64,000 nucleotides of DNA from Daphnia pulex (GCF_021134715.1 NC_060028.1:7849482-7913481), one strand, 5' to 3'; counted from the first letter of the stretch, positions 24,012 to 38,125 are shown. A program made the numbers and translations. Notes: generated by a model not told the origin, from the sequence alone.

Positions 24012-26875
24012 CTTTTTTGTCTTTTTTGTTTTTGTTTTGTTACAATTCGATCGTGCAAAGTTAAGTTTCACTTTATAGGAGAAATTGTTATATAGAAGAA
24101 AGTTTCAGTTGGCAAGTTGCGCCGTTGATTTGGCGCGGGTGGTGGTGGGCGTTTGCGAGGAATAGACAGAGACCAAGGGGGGAGAATATGAGGGGATCCA
24201 ACAGCATTCAACAATGACGGAGGTACGTAGATATATATGTGAAGGAGCCAGGATCGATGTGTGCTGCTGCTCCTACACAGTTTGTTTGACACGACTAATA
24301 TCGACCATTTTCGAAAATAATCTTCTCTGGAATAGAAGAAACGAACAAACCAAAATTGGCACAGGTTGGCACTCGACACACACAGCCGAAGTGGTTTAGA
24401 TGGCACTGACACTTGCACAATTGGCTTGGGCACCAGCAAAGACGATGGCGACAGGCTAGCCGACCACTGACGCACTGCAGACAGCAAACAATGAGCAACT
24501 CTGAACTGCTCTGATGTGCCACTGCGCCGTCCCCTTCGTCCTCGCCCTTTGCGCTTGCGTGATATTATATCTCGACTCCTGTTGTATAGGCAGACGGACA
24601 CAGGGACCAGCCTAACGTTGCTTCAACCCCCTCCTAACGACTTTTCGAATGTTTTTCTTTCTTTCACTTTTGTTTTTACAACCCCCTGCAATGAACTGTG
24701 TGGAAACTCGTTAACAATCAAGCTTTTGAGCTGGACTGGTGCACATCAATTCACTTCGGGTTTTCCCATGGTTACCCACAGTGTGTCTGTTTTGGATGTC
24801 GACACCGTTATACAAAAAAGTCTATTTAGAATGTTTCATTATCAGGAAGGTTGTTGTACGTATGACGAAATAAAGGACTCGGGTCCTTTTGGGGATGGAG
24901 TCAAAGTTCTCCGATAACGTCATTCAACCTGGCCAGCCCAGCGAAAACAGGAGATATCAGACGACGCTGTTATTATTCTTCCGCCGATCTCTGAAATTCA
25001 ATGACTGGCGCAATCAAAATGCAAAGGAGAGAGAAACTATAGGATGCAAAGAATCTTTTGAAGGATGGAGAGTGAAATGGATGGATCCGCTGTCATCGAC
25101 AGGCGTATAAGCCTTTTCTGTTGAGCACTTTCGAGTGCCTTTGCTTTGTGCATTTGTCATCAACTGAGCAAGAGACGCCAGCTTCAAATAGGACGAGGGA
25201 TATATCGGGTAAAAGTTGCCGTGACGTCAGACCCCGACGAATCAATACCCCCCACCACCACCAGCAGCTATAGCTACTACCCCCACCGCCGTGATGCCCG
25301 GCGCGCGCTCTTCTCCGTTCCGTGAGAGTGTACATGTCGACTGTTTGTATACATACACCCACACTGCATGCATGCACACACATATACATATAATATACGT
25401 TTATATCTGTATAGAAAGAAGAACCTATTCATCTAATATCTCCATCCGCAGTGTCTCCTGGTTATCTGTTAGGAACATGTACAGCACAGCATTCCGGATC
25501 AATCAATACTTTTAGTGTGTGTATAGCCTATATATACTGTGGAACTCGGTTAGGAAAAAATAATTATCACGTTGCTCCTATATCCTTCATATCACGTCAA
25601 GCGTTGAAAGAATTAAAAAAAATATGAGCAGCTGTGACAAAAATATAATAATAACCTCAAACTCTACATATTGCATTTTTCTGGGGAGAATTTGTTTTTC
25701 TCTTTCCTTGATTATTTAACGCCATATGTGTAGTTTGGGAATAATGTCGGGGGTTCTCTGCGAAAACGCCATCTGAGGGCTGCATAACCGCTTGAACCAA
25801 ACAGACCGGATTTCTATCCTCATCGTTTTTCATTTTCTTTTTGAAAAGTTCCCGAAAAGCCGAAAGATATTGCGACAGTGGCGTTTTGAAACTCAACTTA
25901 TTACCTCTCACCTGACTCGGAAAGGGGCGTGTTGTCTCCCCCCTACACAGCCTGGTGCGTCAGCACGTACCGTTATGTTGCACGTACCGGCGTGCAGCGT
26001 GCTAGTTACTACGTTACGTTGAAAAAATAAAAAACCTGTCGTTGTTTTTCCAAAAGCATAGGGAGGTCCACACCGTTGCCGGTCGCATCAGTGATTACCT
26101 CATTAGATTATTTTTATTTTATTAGGCATAGTTTACTCTACTTATATAATGCTAATCATTCGAATATTCACGAGCATTTTTTTTTGTGGAATATGTTTAA
26201 TCAAAGAACGATATCAGCTGGCGCGCCAGTGCGTTCTACTCTTGTGCACGCTTGAAAGAGTAATTTTTTTTTTAATTATTATAAATATTAAAAATGTTAA
26301 AAACTAACAAAGCTCGTTCTTTTTATTTTTTAAATAAAAAATTTGATTTCTGCTAAAAGTTTGTAAAATTGTCGACGCTGTTTTTGTGATTGCTGTTAAT
26401 TTCGTCTGCATGTTCTTTTGAATTTTAAACCCCGTTTTTAAACTACCAAAACTGAATCAAAGTTAACATTGTCTCAGATAAAGCTCCACTGTAGCCTGTA
26501 GGAAACTAAATAAAAATGGTCAAACGATTGGAATGGATAAACGAGATAGGTTAAGGGAACGTTTTACATTGCTGAAACACTACACCTGCACAACACAACA
26601 GAAATGGCAGGTGCAGTCTTTGTGTGTTTGAATAATACTATTTTTTTTTTTAAATGGCATTGAATTTCTTTAGAAAATGAATGAATATACATCTTCTGTC
26701 ATTTACAGGGATATCTGCTTTCGTTGTAAAGCAAATGGGAATGGCTGGGGAGTGCCAGCTTTTCACAAGCAACTTTGAGAGAAAGTGAAGTTGAATACAG
26801 CAACATTAGCTCTTTTAAGTTCTCAAAGACATTATTTCATATGTTAAAAGAGATTAAGTTGAAACTAAAAACATT
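24012..26875. other. Gene-poor upstream region of the SV2-like gene
   Basis: Presumably holds the promoter and 5'UTR exon(s) of the SV2-like gene, but I cannot place them. Open frames here (for example 24068-24601 minus, Arg/Ser-rich) have no homology signal or splice support. Several purine-pyrimidine simple stretches occur near 25340-25400 (CA/TA-rich). Confidence 0.4.
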
Positions 26876-27537
26876 ATGGAAGAAATTGAAAAACTCCTTG
26901 ATTGTGTTGATGAAGTCACTCCCGTCCATGGGAGACACCTCTTTGTTTTCAGCAACTCTTCCCTATTTCTGGTAAGCATGTAGATTTCTATAGGTGTTCA
27001 GTTTTCAAGAAGCAGTAGAAGTTAACAATTTATTTCCCTTAGATGTTTTTCAAACTGTCGGCTACCAAACGTAATTTGTTGTTGAAAGATATTGCTACTA
27101 GAGAATATGAAGTGGAGCTCAGTGCTTGAGCACAGTGATAACAATATAATATAATGTGATAACAGTGATGACAACTCTTGCGCATGGGCTATTCGATGGT
27201 ACGATTGATCAATTGGATTCTATTCTTCAATCTATTGCTCACTTCACTTGGGTAAAAACTCGTGTAAACAGGTATTTCGATATGATTGTTATATATCTAT
27301 AGTGGGAAATTTGACAGTTTTCTTGTTAATAGCTGTTATTCCTTCATGACGACCCGATATTGAAGAGAATTGCTGTAAAGGATGTCGAATCCATGGAAAC
27401 AACCTCGGTCGAAACCAAAGCTGCCAACATACTAACGGTGTGAAATCATTTGCCTTTAATGAATAAAACTTGTAACTTCTTCAATAATATCGTAGGTACA
27501 ATTTGCAGTGTATATTACAAGCTGGACTGAGGACTGA
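26876..27537 (+). CDS. Small unrecognised spliced ORF
   Basis: Three exons join in phase 0 with good signals: 27168-27251 (donor GGGTAAAA), 27333-27437 (acceptor TTAATAG, donor CGGTGTGA) and 27496-27537 (acceptor TCGTAG, stop TGA). They encode 76 residues starting MTTLAHGLFDGTIDQLDS and ending VQFAVYITSWTED. Two further open exons lie upstream, 26876-26971 (MEEIEKLLDCVDE..., donor GTAAGC) and one from 27043 (MFFKLSATKRNLLLKDIA...). They join each other in phase, but the second meets a TGA before a usable donor. So either the gene is the short 76-residue version, or a longer gene is damaged between exons 2 and 3. No family recognised. Confidence 0.35.
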
Positions 27538-28295
27538 CCAACACGGACCGCCCCAAAGCAACGCCAGCTCCAACTGGTGGTGAGAACTAGTAACTGATAT
27601 TTTTTATTTTTCCTTCAGCTCTTTTTTCCCCGTGTATATTTTCTTTCTCTACCTTTACCGGCTCCAGGTGCGTGTTACACTACACTACAGACTTGCTTGA
27701 TAGAGACCCGGTTTTGGCCTCAATTCTTCAGTCAGTCGCCTCGCGGGTTCACCTGCGCATCGCGACAACCGTTCGTTCCCGTTGGAAATAGGAAGAAGAA
27801 GAATAGACGGCCGACAAGTTTTCCATTTCATCATCATCGTCGAAACTTGCGTGTGTGTGTGTGCGCTCCAATTTGGTCGGGACGTTGACGGTCCTGTTTT
27901 AATGAGCAGTGGGGCCGTTTGGGGAAGCGGAACAGAGTGAAATGTCCCTTCGGAAGCGAAGACGATTTAATCACTAAATTCCATCCAGTTCCTACTTGTA
28001 ACTTGCAACGCGTATATTGGTGCCTGTGCCTGGGTGTTGGGATCCGAGTGTGTGGGTTACAACAGCGATTGTTCCAAGTTGAAAGAAAATCGCCCACACT
28101 TGTTGCTATATCCCCCTTGTGCTAGTGACTTGATCAAATCAAATAGTTCGACTCCAGTGCACTTTCATTGTCTCAAAAGAATCTTCCGCCTACATTCGCA
28201 ACAACAAACAACAACACAGTAAAAGAAGAAGAAGAAAGAGACCCAACGCCATTAAAGTTAAAGAAACGACGAATAGGACCAAACACAGGGGAAAA
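27538..28295. other. 5' flank of the SEA/EGF membrane protein gene
   Basis: No other gene seen. The A-rich stretch just before 28296 (repeated GAAGAAGAA and AAACAACAACA) is typical 5'UTR composition. No clear TATA box. Confidence 0.4.
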
Positions 28296-31200
28296 ATGAG
28301 GCCGCGTTCATCGCCCCACTTCCTACTCCTGCTGCTGCTGGCGGTGATTCATCCGTCCCTTACAACTCATCAGAATACCAGCAGTAAGCTTCTTTTTCGT
28401 TACCTTCTTTCTTTCTCCCCCCTGTTATTATTATCGACTGGCTTCTTCTTCTCCTCTAATGATCGGCGTAGTACGTGTGTCCCATCTCTCTCTCTCTCTA
28501 CCACCGCGTATAAGAAACCGTTTGATTTATCCGCTTTTTCACACACTAGCGCACATAGACTGTGGATAATCACGAACACACACACGTCTAGAGGAATCAT
28601 CATTATTTCTAAAGTGTTGTTTTTTTGTTTTCTTCTTATATTTCGTATATTTTTTAACGGGAATGTTGATGAGGAGTGAGAACGTTTCAACGGGAGGGAG
28701 TCGAATCGTGTTGACCCATAGTTGAAATACTTTGCCTAGTGCCTCGAGTCATGCGTGTTTCGTTGCTTAAAAGAGCCCGGAGAGGGCACCTTACGACCTT
28801 CACTCGATTCTCGTTCAAGAAGAAGAAGAAGAAACGAAAGAGAGGGAGAAAGAGATTTGTTGGGATGAAGAAAAGGTAGAAGAATAGGGAGGAAGAATAT
28901 GAAAGAGGAGGACGAAGGATGGCCCGTTGGCTAACGGTACTCTTACCTTTCGACTGCCCGTGCCGCCATTTTTCTTTCCTTTTTTTTATTCTTTACCTGC
29001 CTGGGTTTTTGTAAGAGAGTCTGGTCTAAACTTGTTTCTTTTCTATACGTAATTTTTCTTTCTCCCAGTTTGGGAATGTCAGATAGTTGGATATTGTACA
29101 ATCAGGTAGATCGTCTGAGGGGAGGCTAAAAAGTCTAATAAGGAATGTTTGTCGGGAACTTTCTCTTCCGTCGCGTTTCCGGGTCACCAGTTGCCGAGAG
29201 TTTCACCTACATCCGTGATCTGGAAATCTCTTCCATCTGGCCAGTCCTCCTCTCTATACGAACCTTATTTTTCTCGTCGTGAATTCCTTCTACCCATAAA
29301 ATATTAGAATGACACATAAAATTAACAAAGAAAAGAGAGAAGAAGAAATGAACCATAACTTTTATTACGACTTTGTGTGACGTGGCAGTACTATCTAATA
29401 GGACTCTCTATGTAGTGTGTACTTACACAGTGTGTAAGGACTACATGAATTAATTGCTATCGCATTTCACGGCGCGTAATCAGGTCACAACTGTAATGTT
29501 GTCGGCGCACGCGGTCATCCGCGACAGGTGAATCCCGAACACACAAAAAACTAAAAAGAGACTCACGCGGGACCAAAAAAAACAAAAAAAAAACAAATAA
29601 AATCATTTGTGTGAGGCTCTCGACCGTCGATTGTGTTCAGCGCGCGCGTCAGATTTCCGCGGAACGCAACGGAATCTCTGCTTTTTATTTTTCCCCTCTG
29701 AGCTAATCATTTGTTTTTTCTCATGGCTTTTGCGTGACTCGGTCAATAGACAAAGGCGTGAGAAATTGGGTGTTTTGTCCACTCGAGCGGTGCTGACTGG
29801 ACTAAGGCGGGTGATCTCTTGTGAAACCGTCCGAATAAGAAGGTTTCGGCGTGACATCCGGCCAGGCTTGCAGTGCATTTTTTACCGTAAGGCCGCCTTT
29901 TCATGCAAGGCCCTTCAATTGTCAGTCAAAGTCAACAATTTCTGCTAGAGTGGGAAAAGTGCGTGAGTGTGCAGACGACCTCTGATGCCCTGTAGCGGGG
30001 AGCAGCCCAAAACCGACTACATACAGGCACGTAATCACTGAAGATATGATTCCATCATCAGCGGCAAACAAACGGGTTCAGGCTGAGCTCCAATAGAGCG
30101 GATAGACTTCCATTTTTTGTTTCCCCCCTCCAGGAATATCAAAACGATTTGGTCCATTTTTGTTTTGTTTTTTGTTTTGTTTTGGCGATGGCTATTAAAT
30201 CGTGACCGTGACCTGTCCGAAATTGTTTCCTTTCTGCGCGTTCCATCGTTTCATTCGGCATGTTCGCTGTTTTTAGCTTGTCTCTATATTCACTCCGTCA
30301 ATCGCTGGAAGCTATCGGCCGTTTTAACCGCAAGGAAATGTTGTTGCGATTTCCGTTAGGTGCGCAGAAAGGATTCTCTGGGTGCCGTATCGGTCAAGAT
30401 ATTATCAAACCATCGCTTGTTTTGTCTTCATGCAAAAAGTAACGGAATCTTTGATTTGATTTCATCTTTCATCGCGCGTATCAACGTTAAAACAGAAAAA
30501 GGAACGTGAACTTCTGTATTTTGTTGGAAAGCGTGACGTCAAACAATTCCGTTGGCTTTCTCTAACGTTAAGCAATGCGATATTAAATATCCGTGAAAAT
30601 ATAAAACTTCTCCTTAAAAAAATCGGCGGACAGAGTTCCGGGTGAAAGTTTGAATGGTTGACCTAGCTGCTCCTTCTTTTCCAATTTTCTCTTATTTTCG
30701 ATTTCCGCCTAAACCGCCGTCAGATTACATCGCAAACAGGAGGAAAAATAAAAACGAGGATGGAATAGATATTTAAATAAATAAAGAAAACAATTTTTTT
30801 GTTGTTGTTGTGGTAGTCTTATTATATCTTATGTATCAATCGTGAGGGCAATCCACTCGCACATTTTTATCCTGATTCGTGCACCTTTCGAGAGAAAATG
30901 GCGCATATAAACTTGACTGGTGGTGGTTGTTATTGTTGCTTTGGCTGTATTATAATGGGGTTTTAACCGATGCAACCCACGGCGGATGCACGCCGGAAGT
31001 TGTTACACCTCCGGCTTTCCAAAACTTTTTCTTTTGTTATTTTTTTTTTTCTTTCTTTAGATCGTTTCTCTCTCCCCCATTTCCTTCTCTCTGCCGTTGG
31101 AGAGGAACGGCTGTGTACTATGTTTCCTTTTTATTATTCATTTCAAACTACAAAAGCCACACGAGGCCCTTGTAACTTGTTAATTGCGACATTCTGCGGC

Positions 31201-34200
31201 CAATGACTCCTCCCAGCCGCTCCCGAAAATAGACGAACTTGGTGCTTTCGATTCTGGTTATATTTTCGATCGAGAATCCATTTTAATCAAATTTTTCAAG
31301 AAACTACAAAATATGTTAACCGACACAAAATGTAGTTTGATACAATCTTCTTCTTTTTGATTAAAAATTTGACAATGATAAAAGAAGAATAAAAATTCCA
31401 AGAATGCGGAAAGAAACGATTTGCATTTTATGGTTGTGTGTTCGACAAAAGAGAAATAATCGAATTGTATTGTTGTGAACCGAGTGACAGGCAGCTGCGC
31501 TGGATGTGCTTTGTCATGCGGATGCGGCAGATGACATTTGGTATTCATACGAGCAAATTTCTTTCTATTTTACATTCATACCTTTCGCTTGTAGTCTCTG
31601 TATAAGAATGGAAAACTGTTTCGCTTTCGTTCTGTGTCGTTACTCTCTCGTTAAAAATATTCAAGTACGAGCAATAACTCTGCTGCGGTATTTTTTTCCA
31701 ATTATCTCGACTGGCGGCGTGATTTATTAGGTTGTTATTCCGCCCTTTCATCAAGCCATAAAAATGAAACCAATCGATTTCTTGAGGGGTTTTTTTTCGA
31801 CCATGTTTCGTCCATTTCGGAAATGGCATTTCCAACATCCATTCCTCGTAGTAATTATCATTTTTCTTTTGTTTGTTTTAGGAGAAAAAAATGAGGAAAA
31901 CGTGAAATTGCTGCTGGCACGGGATGAACGCTCCGCAGTCGTTCATTTCCCTGATGACAACAAACAACTTCCGGTGCAGTCTGGCAGAGCGGCGCCATCA
32001 GCGTGGAGATTCCAGTCGGATGACAACCAATTGTCTAATACGCGCCAGTCCAAAAGTCAATTTGCCATTCCATTAGGTATATAGAGAATCTAATAACGAC
32101 TCGGCGTAGTTATAGAAAAAATCATTTGTCTTCGTTATAATTACAGCGGCGTGATAATTAATGGCGCAATAACAATTTGTTGTTTTCTCATTTGTCACGT
32201 AATAGGAGCCAGTTCCGGTATGATGGTCCCCGTTCCGGGAACGAGAGCCACGCCGCCTGGTGAAGGCGTCAAGAAAGGACGCAAAGCCAAACCGGATGTA
32301 CAGGACATCATCTCGGGCATCGTTCACTTGCTGGGAGGAAAAGTCAACCTTCACGCGGCCAACGGCGCCGCCGAGGCTCCGCCGGCCACCTCGGGCAATC
32401 CTTCCGGCCCCACTCTCTTGAGACCGCAAATGTTGGCTCCGCACTCGACCCGAATCAACAATCGGGCACCGCCGCGCATCGCTCAAGTGCCCTTTGAGGC
32501 TATCCCGCTGGAGTTGGGCAACTCGGCCGGCAAACCCGGTCAATCGTTGCCTTTCGGTGTGCCGTTAAGGCCCCCCGTCTTCCCACCCAAACTGCCGCAG
32601 ACTGGACAGAATGTGCAGGGACTTCCGTTCACCTCCGGTATCCCGCTTCCCATTCAACTGGTTCCGCCCGTCTCGCCCAATCGGCCCTGGCCTCCTACGA
32701 ACCCGCTCGTGTCCGAATCCCCTCTGCCCGCTCTCGTGGCTTTGACCACCGAGAACACGCCGACCGTTCAAACGCATCCGAGTCCATTGCCCAACATTCC
32801 TGCAATCAACTTGACCGAAACTCCAGCAGCCATCCCGCAAATTGTTGAAACAACTTTATCGGCTTTCTTTCCTGAAGACTCCAGTGTCCGACACCCTACG
32901 GCGGTTGCAGTTGTTACGACAGCAGCAACAACAGCAACAACAACAATAACGACAACAACAACACAGTTACCGCTACCGGAATCGACGACTATCCTAGTTC
33001 ACGAGTCATCGTCGATCGATATCTCTTCTATATTGCAACCGTCCATCGAAGATGAAAGCTCGTCGAGCAGCCTCATCCCGTTGGATAGCCCGTCTCCTGT
33101 TCCGGCAGTGATGTCTTCATCATTGCCTGTGATGCCTTACTCCAGTGATATCTCTTCCTCTTTGTCCGTCCTTCAAAGCTGGTCTACGCCGTCCACTGTG
33201 CCTCAATTGGAGGCCGGCACTCCTCCTAATGTCCTTCAACTGCCCGACAGTAACAGATACACGCCCCCACTGCCGTCTGGCCGTCCGGGTCAAGTCTTCC
33301 ACGACGAATATTTGTCTCCGGCCAACGGTTACGGCGACGTTGACGTCATCACCAGCGACAACATTCAACCGCACGGAACTTACGGTGATACCTTCGAACT
33401 GGTCGTCACCGCTGCCCAGAATTTCGGTGGATCCTCGCCGCCCGTCAACAACGGAAGGCCTTACGTCATTCCGGTCGACATCGACAATGTTCGCGGAGGC
33501 CTACAGGCGCCTGCTTCGGCGGAATCTGATGAATACGTTTCGATTGACGGCCGCAAAACTTATTTTAATCTCTTTCCAACGGAAACAGTCGACGGGAACG
33601 AACCGATGGTCCAAGCGACCGCCATGCCAAAACCAGCACCGGTAAACTTTACTTTGATAAATCTTTTGTTTCATGGACTTTTGAATTTTCAACATATTTT
33701 TAATCGATCCATACACATAGATGAGCAACAATAATGGATACGGTTACGCTTACCCGGACAGCCCTGTTGAGCCAGTTCGACCAGCAGCTCCGCCCAGGCC
33801 AAGTTATCCGGCAGCTGCAGCACCAAGGCCCAGCTATCCGAAACCAGCGGCACCGGTTGTTATCAACCGGCCAACTGCTTCACTTATTAGAAGACCGTCC
33901 ACGACTCCCCTCAGGTATGTATTGATTCTTTGTTTGCAGCTGTATAAAAACAATGAAAGAAAACAACTGTTTATTAACGCATCACGTTTCTCTTTCATAA
34001 CAAGCCGGATCGACGCCTGCATCGTGGGAGACCCTAATGCCTGTTTAGAGCCCAACGAATCGTGCCAAGCCGAAGAAGATGGATCAGCTTGCTCTTGTAA
34101 ACCGGGTTTTGGCCGGAAGAAATCCAGTGAGGTCTGCAAAGGTACATGTTAATCAATAAAACAACGGTATATTTACTGTTGAAAACATTCGATGCTAATG

Positions 34201-36515
34201 TTGATTGTTTTATAGGATTGACCGGTCTCCTGGTATCAATCAGATTAGATCGATTGGACAATCAGAGATTGGCCTGGTCATCCAGTTATTCGGATCCTTC
34301 CAGCCCTGACTATCAACAGTTGCAGTGGGAAGCCAACAAAGCCGTAATTATATCGCATTGATCACCTAACAGTAAAAGTTATGTCATAATTCTGACCTTT
34401 TTTTTTTTTAAATTGCAGATAAACTCGTTAATGGAGATGGCACCTTTGTCATCCCATTTTGTCTCTTCATCAATTAACAAGTTTTACGCCATTGGCAACA
34501 AAATCATCGTCAACGCGTCCGTCTTCTTGGATTCCAGTCCGGAAACGCAGAGCGTAACTGTTCGACCGACACTGCAGAGGCAGTTGTCCAACATCATCCA
34601 GCAACGGAACAACAATCTGGGTATCAGCAGATTATGGGTCGAGGGACCAAATCCCGTCCCAGTTATCCTAGGTAATTTAAAACTTCTTAATCTAAAATGT
34701 GTATATGTACCCCCTATAATTAACGTGCTTATTTCTAATTATTTGTTTGCTCACAGATTTGAATGAATGCGGTGCTCCTGAATTGAACGATTGCAGCCCT
34801 AATGCTGAATGCATCAACAACCAAGGCAGTTTTTCGTGTGAATGTAAAGCCGGGTTCTCCGATCCCTACCCCAACGACCCCTTCCAGTCTGGCCGTCAGT
34901 GCAATTCGTGCACGCGAAGCTACTGCAACAATCGCGGCGAATGTCGAATTGAAAACGGCAGAAAAACTTGCTCGTAAAAACCGAATTTCTCCTTAAAGTT
35001 CTACTCGAAAGGAAAATTCCCATTCTAATTATCTTGTTATTCTCATCATTTCAGTTGCCAAGGAAATTACAAAGGACAGACGTGCGAACTGGACGGAGAA
35101 GTCTTGGGCGTGGCCATCGGTGCCTCCGTGGCCGCTGTTATTATCATCGTCTTGACCTTGGTGTTGTTATGTATGTGGAGTCGCCGGTGGCGACAGAACC
35201 AGGAGAAAATGGTCGATCGAAGTGCCTACATGGAACAACTGAAGACAATGCCGTTCCCAGCCATTATGCAGGACCGCATCCGATGGGCTCAGTATGCGGA
35301 GGCCATGGCATCCGCTCACAATCTCTATGCGGTAAGTGAACGGAAGTGAAAACAAATTTACCTTCCATTTTCTGTTGCCTCATGATTGATGGACAAACAT
35401 TGACTTGTTGACAATCAACACACAGACACCAATGCCTCCTCCTTACTTCTATCAAACCCCTTCGACCTTGCAATCCAACCCAGCTCCTTCGCTGGTTCAA
35501 CACCCGACGTTGTCTCCTCCGCCGATCCCTCCCCGAAATAAAGTTCCCGTCCGTCAAGCGGCTTCTTTGCCCGTCGGCCTGGTCACTTCGACAGCCAGTC
35601 AGATGATCAACAATCTCCAAGAATTGGCTCGCAAAATAAGCCGCAAGAAGAAGTCTGCTCCTAGAGTGAGTAGAAGACCAGGAATCCGTCCCCTCTGACG
35701 CTTGACTCAAAAACTAGACGATTGCTTTTAATTCTAACACACCCCTTCTCCATCACGACTAACTCGGTGTTTTCGCTTTGCTGTTGCTCGAGGCTTATAT
35801 TTCCTGTTTTTTTGTTCTCGTTTTGTGTATGTTGTGTGCGCGTGAATGTTGTTTTTTTCCGGCAGCCGCCCGATCCGGTCAATGTGAATCCGCATTTAGC
35901 CTTGATATCGCCAGCCTATGCGGTTGGAACGATGAACAGCGTCAGTCGGGCTAGTATGGCGCCCACGTTGCCTCTTGTGGGACAGTTTTACGGGTCTCGG
36001 TCGACTTGTGGTTCTGTTATCAGGTAAAATTCACTTTCCTTTGACACACACACACACACATAATAAAGCACGACGTCACGCTTTTCTCTTTTTGTTATAA
36101 CATTTCGTATCATTGCTTTTGGGTGGGATGCTTTGTCATACCGTAGTTATGGTAAGAGAAGTGCACCGCCTCCGCCTCCCTCGAATCCTCCGCCAGCTTT
36201 GCAAGTGATGGAGACGAGCGAAGAGAGCGCCACCGAAAGTGATGCACCAATTGCACGGCCATTCCAAGTACCCAGACCACGTAGTCGCTCTTCTGCATTT
36301 GTGAGTGTTTTTTTAAGTGCTATTTTTAATTTTTTTAAGAAATGAATTTAAATTTTATTATTTTACTCGTCCCCTCTTCATTTACACAGTCATCCAACAA
36401 TATCTACTTCGAGGCGGATGCGCCCTCTACCAGCAATGATTTCTCCAACCAATCGCAAGTGTCGCTAAACACCTATCAACCCCAACGTCAGGGCCATCGC
36501 TACTATTATCGTTAA
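28296..36515 (+). CDS. Mucin-like single-pass membrane protein with EGF and SEA domains
   Basis: Thirteen exons, all in phase, give 1200 residues: 28296-28383, 31882-32076, 32206-33641, 33721-33914, 34005-34141, 34216-34343, 34419-34671, 34757-34973, 35055-35331, 35426-35665, 35866-36023, 36147-36300, 36390-36515. Order: signal peptide with a poly-Leu core (residues 9-17); a long Pro/Ser/Thr-rich stalk with a Thr run coded by ACA/ACG repeats (to ~640); an EGF-like module (DACIVGDPNACLEPNESC); a SEA domain (~684-810); a calcium-type EGF (DLNECGAPELNDC); a second EGF; one membrane helix (~900-923, AAVIIIVLTLVLLCMW); then a ~275-residue cytoplasmic tail rich in Pro with a basic patch ARKISRKKKS. 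The layout suits a cell-surface or apical matrix linker, as in MUP-4/MUA-3 or mucin-type proteins. I do not recognise a specific orthologue. Confidence 0.9.
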
Positions 36516-37629
36516 TATCACAAGTTTTTAATCGGGGGTTTTGTTTCAAAAGAGTATGATGGGGTCTGTATAAATTAACCCGTATCAGTGTTAGCGGAAA
36601 ACGCGTGTGATTTGTTTTGATTTAATTATCTGCAAGATCTGCAATAGATCTGAATCGATTTCCATTATTTGATTTCTCTTGTAGAAAAAACTTAACTTTT
36701 TATGATTCTGTTTCAACAAGTGCATTTGATCTTGATAATAATTACATATTGTGAAAACTTTTTTTCTTGCATTTGTTTTTCGTCTACTATCCAGGACACC
36801 AATGTTTACGTTTTTACGGTCTACGTTTTTTTTTTTCTACGAAGCATATCACCATACCATAAAAATATTGAAGAAGTGATGGTAGTCAGTACATAGGTGA
36901 TGGTGGCACGAATAACGTTAATTGCGGTTTGCGGGCTTCTTGCGCGGTCTGATTGGAGACAAATTTGAATTGTATTTTGAAATTGGTCGTATCAAAATAG
37001 TTTACGTTGATCTAATTAAAACGAGCTCGTTTCTCTTTGCAGAGAAAGCATTTCTAAATTTATCATCATAGGCCTAGTCATCGAATCCTGGTGTCCTCAT
37101 CCTCGTGAGAAGCCTTTTGCCGATTGCCTTTTCATAAGCTTTGCAATGGCTTTTTGTAAAACCGAACAAAACTCTCAACTTAGCTTCTTATAAGAACTTA
37201 TAAATTCATCATTTCTACTTTACTCATCACATCTTCTCAACTCATTTCTGAGACGTCAACTTTATTAAATTAATTTATATTTTGTTGGTCATTACAAACT
37301 TAATAAGGACCATTTTTGAAAAAGCCGCCATCATTGTTTTTTTTATAAGGCAACGCATCCTAGTAGAGAAATTTCGTACTGCTTTATTGAATCACGCTTG
37401 ATTGTGCTTCCGGGTTAGACTCATGACCCTCTAAAAGTTTTCGTCGGATCATGCGCCTTCCAAGTCCCCGTTCAACCAGAGCCCTCCCCTCCTCCTGGTT
37501 TCACAGCGGGTGAGTGACCACCGGCGGGCGTTGGTTAGTGGTTAGTTAGGGAAACGGGGCCACAGAAAAGAAGGGAGCCCAGAAATGCACTTGTAATTTA
37601 ATCTAACTACACAATTTATCAGTCTTGGA
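36516..37629. other. 3' flank, no gene
   Basis: AT-rich. Includes the 3'UTR of the SEA/EGF gene. No AATAAA was obvious close to its stop; CATAAAAATA near 36860 could act as a variant. No other feature supported. Confidence 0.4.
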
Positions 37630-38125
37630 TTACAGCATTCTCTCGTTGTTTTCAGTTTCACCAATGGAGTCCATGATCAGTAGCGAAGGATTACCCTGTA
37701 AGCAGAATGAACATTTAATTGGATGACAATAATTTTCAATAAGATTGTAGCGACAAAAAGCAATACCTCAAGGGTAGCAGCCATTGGGTTAGCAAACAAG
37801 GGAGTAAGGGACCTCGTTGACTTTCTTGAAAGAACATTACTTTTCATATTTAGGAACCTGAAGGTTAGCCTGTAAATGAAAAAAAAAACATTTTTAAAAT
37901 AAGTAAAAGAATAATTAAACAGTTTTAAGTATATTACTCACGCAATATTTTTCTCGCCAAAATCATCATCTCGTCCAAGGAAACGCCATCACACATCGCG
38001 AACAGCCAAAAATCTAAGGGTAAAACTCCGTGCTGTGTTGAGAGCAGGGTAGTAGAAGCCGGTTGGGTAGTCGAATGATGCTGGCCGCCTAAATGATGTT
38101 CATGTAGGTTATTCTTCTCGGTCAT
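37630..38125 (-). pseudogene. Small coding fragments of an unrecognised gene
   Basis: Exons 37767-37869 and 37630-37695 join in phase 0 across a GTATTG donor and TTACAG acceptor and read NPMAATLEGNPSLLIMDS, ending NNERML and a stop. Upstream, 37942-38125 is open from an ATG (MTEKNNLHEHHLGGQHH...) and ends at a GTGAGT donor, but joining it to the next exon gives a stop at once. It is either not the partner exon or the gene is damaged. A second, diverged version of the NPxAATLE exon lies at about 38488-38560. Confidence 0.3.

Noticed and set aside
24068-24601. 177-residue open frame on the minus strand upstream of the SV2-like gene
   Set aside because: Low-complexity Arg/Ser/Pro composition and no homology signal; probably chance in promoter or 5'UTR DNA.
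32890-32970. CAA/ACA trinucleotide run as a non-coding microsatellite
   Set aside because: It lies in frame inside exon 3 of the SEA/EGF gene and codes for the Thr-rich stalk.
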